This document shows, in pieces, positions 63,306 to 64,000 of a DNA stretch of 64,000 bases. Origin of the DNA: Bacteroides intestinalis DSM 17393 (lineage in GTDB: Bacteria > Bacteroidota > Bacteroidia > Bacteroidales > Bacteroidaceae); NCBI RefSeq assembly GCF_000172175.1, contig NZ_ABJL02000002.1, positions 1 to 64,000 of the forward strand, given 5' to 3'. A program made the translations under genes and the position numbers. The number at the start of each line of letters is the position of its first letter. Positions within the stretch are counted from its first letter, which is position 1. Below the pieces are notes generated by a model, which was given only the letters and a program-made list of their open reading frames with translations, made no database searches and was not told the DNA's origin.

Positions 63306-63373
63306 TTACAAGCTACGAGCTACAAGTGCTGCGCTATCGTTCTGCATAGCACTTGTAACTCGTAGCTTGTAAC
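63305..63373. terminator. long bidirectional hairpin between dipeptidase and OmpA-family genes
   Basis: Arms 63305-63330 and 63348-63373 pair over 26 bp with one mismatch around GCGCTATCG and TCTGCAT. The arms repeat TACAAG and CTACGAG units about every 7-8 bases. It fills exactly the space between the two facing stop codons. Confidence 0.75.
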
Positions 63374-64000
63374 TCATTGATATGTCGTTCGCAAGACTTT
63401 AAATTCCGTGCGACGATTAATAGCATTACAAATCTCCTGCTGTTCCAGTGGGAGATTTTTTATAAACTCTTCTGTCAATACATCTCCCACCTTCAGGAAA
63501 GGTGCAGATTTCAGAGTGAAATTAGTGACTGTTTTAGGCTGTTGCTCTCCATACCCTTTCGGCGTGAGACGTTCCGAATCAATGCCTCCTTTAATTAAAT
63601 AGCGTACTACAGATTCTGCACGACGCTGCGAAAGACGGAGATTATAATCATCATTCCCTTTATAATCACAATGTGCGGAGAGTTCGATAGTAACATTCGG
63701 ATTATCATTTAGCAATTGTATCAACTCATCCAAGGCTACTGTAGATTCCGGAGTCAGGTCAGCCCGGTCAAACTCATAAAAGATATTCTCTATCAGTACA
63801 GGACGGGTAATGGAAGATAAAGGAAACTCAAGTTCATAATGGCGATCCTCATTAACATCTTCCGTCATCAACTCCTCTTTGTCATTCAGATAACCACGAC
63901 AAGAAGCAAGCAAGGCATAACGGCATCCTGGTGTAAGTTCCTGAGTAAAAGTTCCATCCTTCTTCACATTGATCTTCATATAAGTACCATCCTCTCCCAC
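63374..64000 (-). CDS. OmpA-family protein, C-terminal part (cut by window end)
   Basis: 208 residues are visible and the frame is open to the right edge. The first part looks like a carboxypeptidase-regulatory beta domain (FTQELTPGCRYALLASCRGY). It is followed by an OmpA peptidoglycan-binding domain: FYEFDRADLTPESTVALDEL, NVTIELSAHCDYKGND, NLRLSQRRAESVVRYLIKGG, LTPKGYGEQQP. Domain order is like the C-terminal part of PorE-type proteins of the type IX secretion system; this is a guess until the N-terminal part is seen. Confidence 0.82.
   Translation of the reverse strand: MGEDGTYMKINVKKDGTFTQELTPGCRYALLASCRGYLNDKEELMTEDVNEDRHYELEFPLSSITRPVLIENIFYEFDRADLTPESTVALDELIQLLNDNPNVTIELSAHCDYKGNDDYNLRLSQRRAESVVRYLIKGGIDSERLTPKGYGEQQPKTVTNFTLKSAPFLKVGDVLTEEFIKNLPLEQQEICNAINRRTEFKVLRTTYQ

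Overview
The window is chromosomal DNA of a gut Bacteroidales, almost certainly a Bacteroides species. The evidence is the Bacteroides-type -7 promoter element (TAnnTTTG) before many genes, a SusC/SusD locus with a hybrid two-component sensor, a type IX secretion gene (porQ), calycin-like and PCMD-type lipoproteins and IS1182-type insertion sequences. No species is claimed.

Layout. 1-252 is the right end of an IS1182-like element; a complete copy in the same orientation lies at 10170-12009. Between them are core genes: an ExbB/ExbD energy-transfer operon, tRNA-Ser(GGA), tatD, a polyprenyl synthase, tonB, porQ, cmk, ispH and pfkA. Next (12014-14878, minus) comes a three-gene operon with a steroid 5-alpha-reductase-like membrane protein, an old-yellow-enzyme reductase and a short-chain dehydrogenase, which fits reduction and epimerisation of 3-oxo steroids or bile acids. 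15372-20137 is the oxidative TCA branch to 2-oxoglutarate (aconitase, isocitrate dehydrogenase, citrate synthase). Then come an Upf1-like helicase and a LruC-domain lipoprotein. 24521-30745 is the ilvD-ilvB-ilvN-thioesterase-ilvC operon. It is preceded by a promoter with both Bacteroides elements, a leader peptide rich in Leu/Ile/Val and mutually exclusive terminator/antiterminator stems: a complete attenuator.

30902-51144 is one polysaccharide utilization locus read on the minus strand: SusC, SusD, a SusE/F-position lipoprotein broken by an in-frame TAG, a hybrid two-component sensor, and an enzyme operon (two GH29 fucosidases, DUF2264, GH105, GH2, GH109-like). Past it are a SlyD-type isomerase, a cysteine-desulfidase-like enzyme, PCMD/calycin/DUF4925 lipoproteins with an outer-membrane barrel around a decayed IS, aroC, an M20 dipeptidase and the 3' part of an OmpA-family gene cut by the window end.

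The least explained signals are intergenic: (i) 22-bp-period arrays of dyad-symmetric units at 15078, 40356 and 51501, each upstream of an accessory operon, the last two sharing a motif; (ii) a ~125-bp hairpin repeat present twice (15226, 51786, opposite orientation), with related octamer-built hairpins at other gene ends; (iii) a shared 5' leader, with a stem that differs but still pairs, on two otherwise different lipoprotein genes; (iv) a branched 86-nt fold at 60527. All calls come from reading the sequence; no database search was run.
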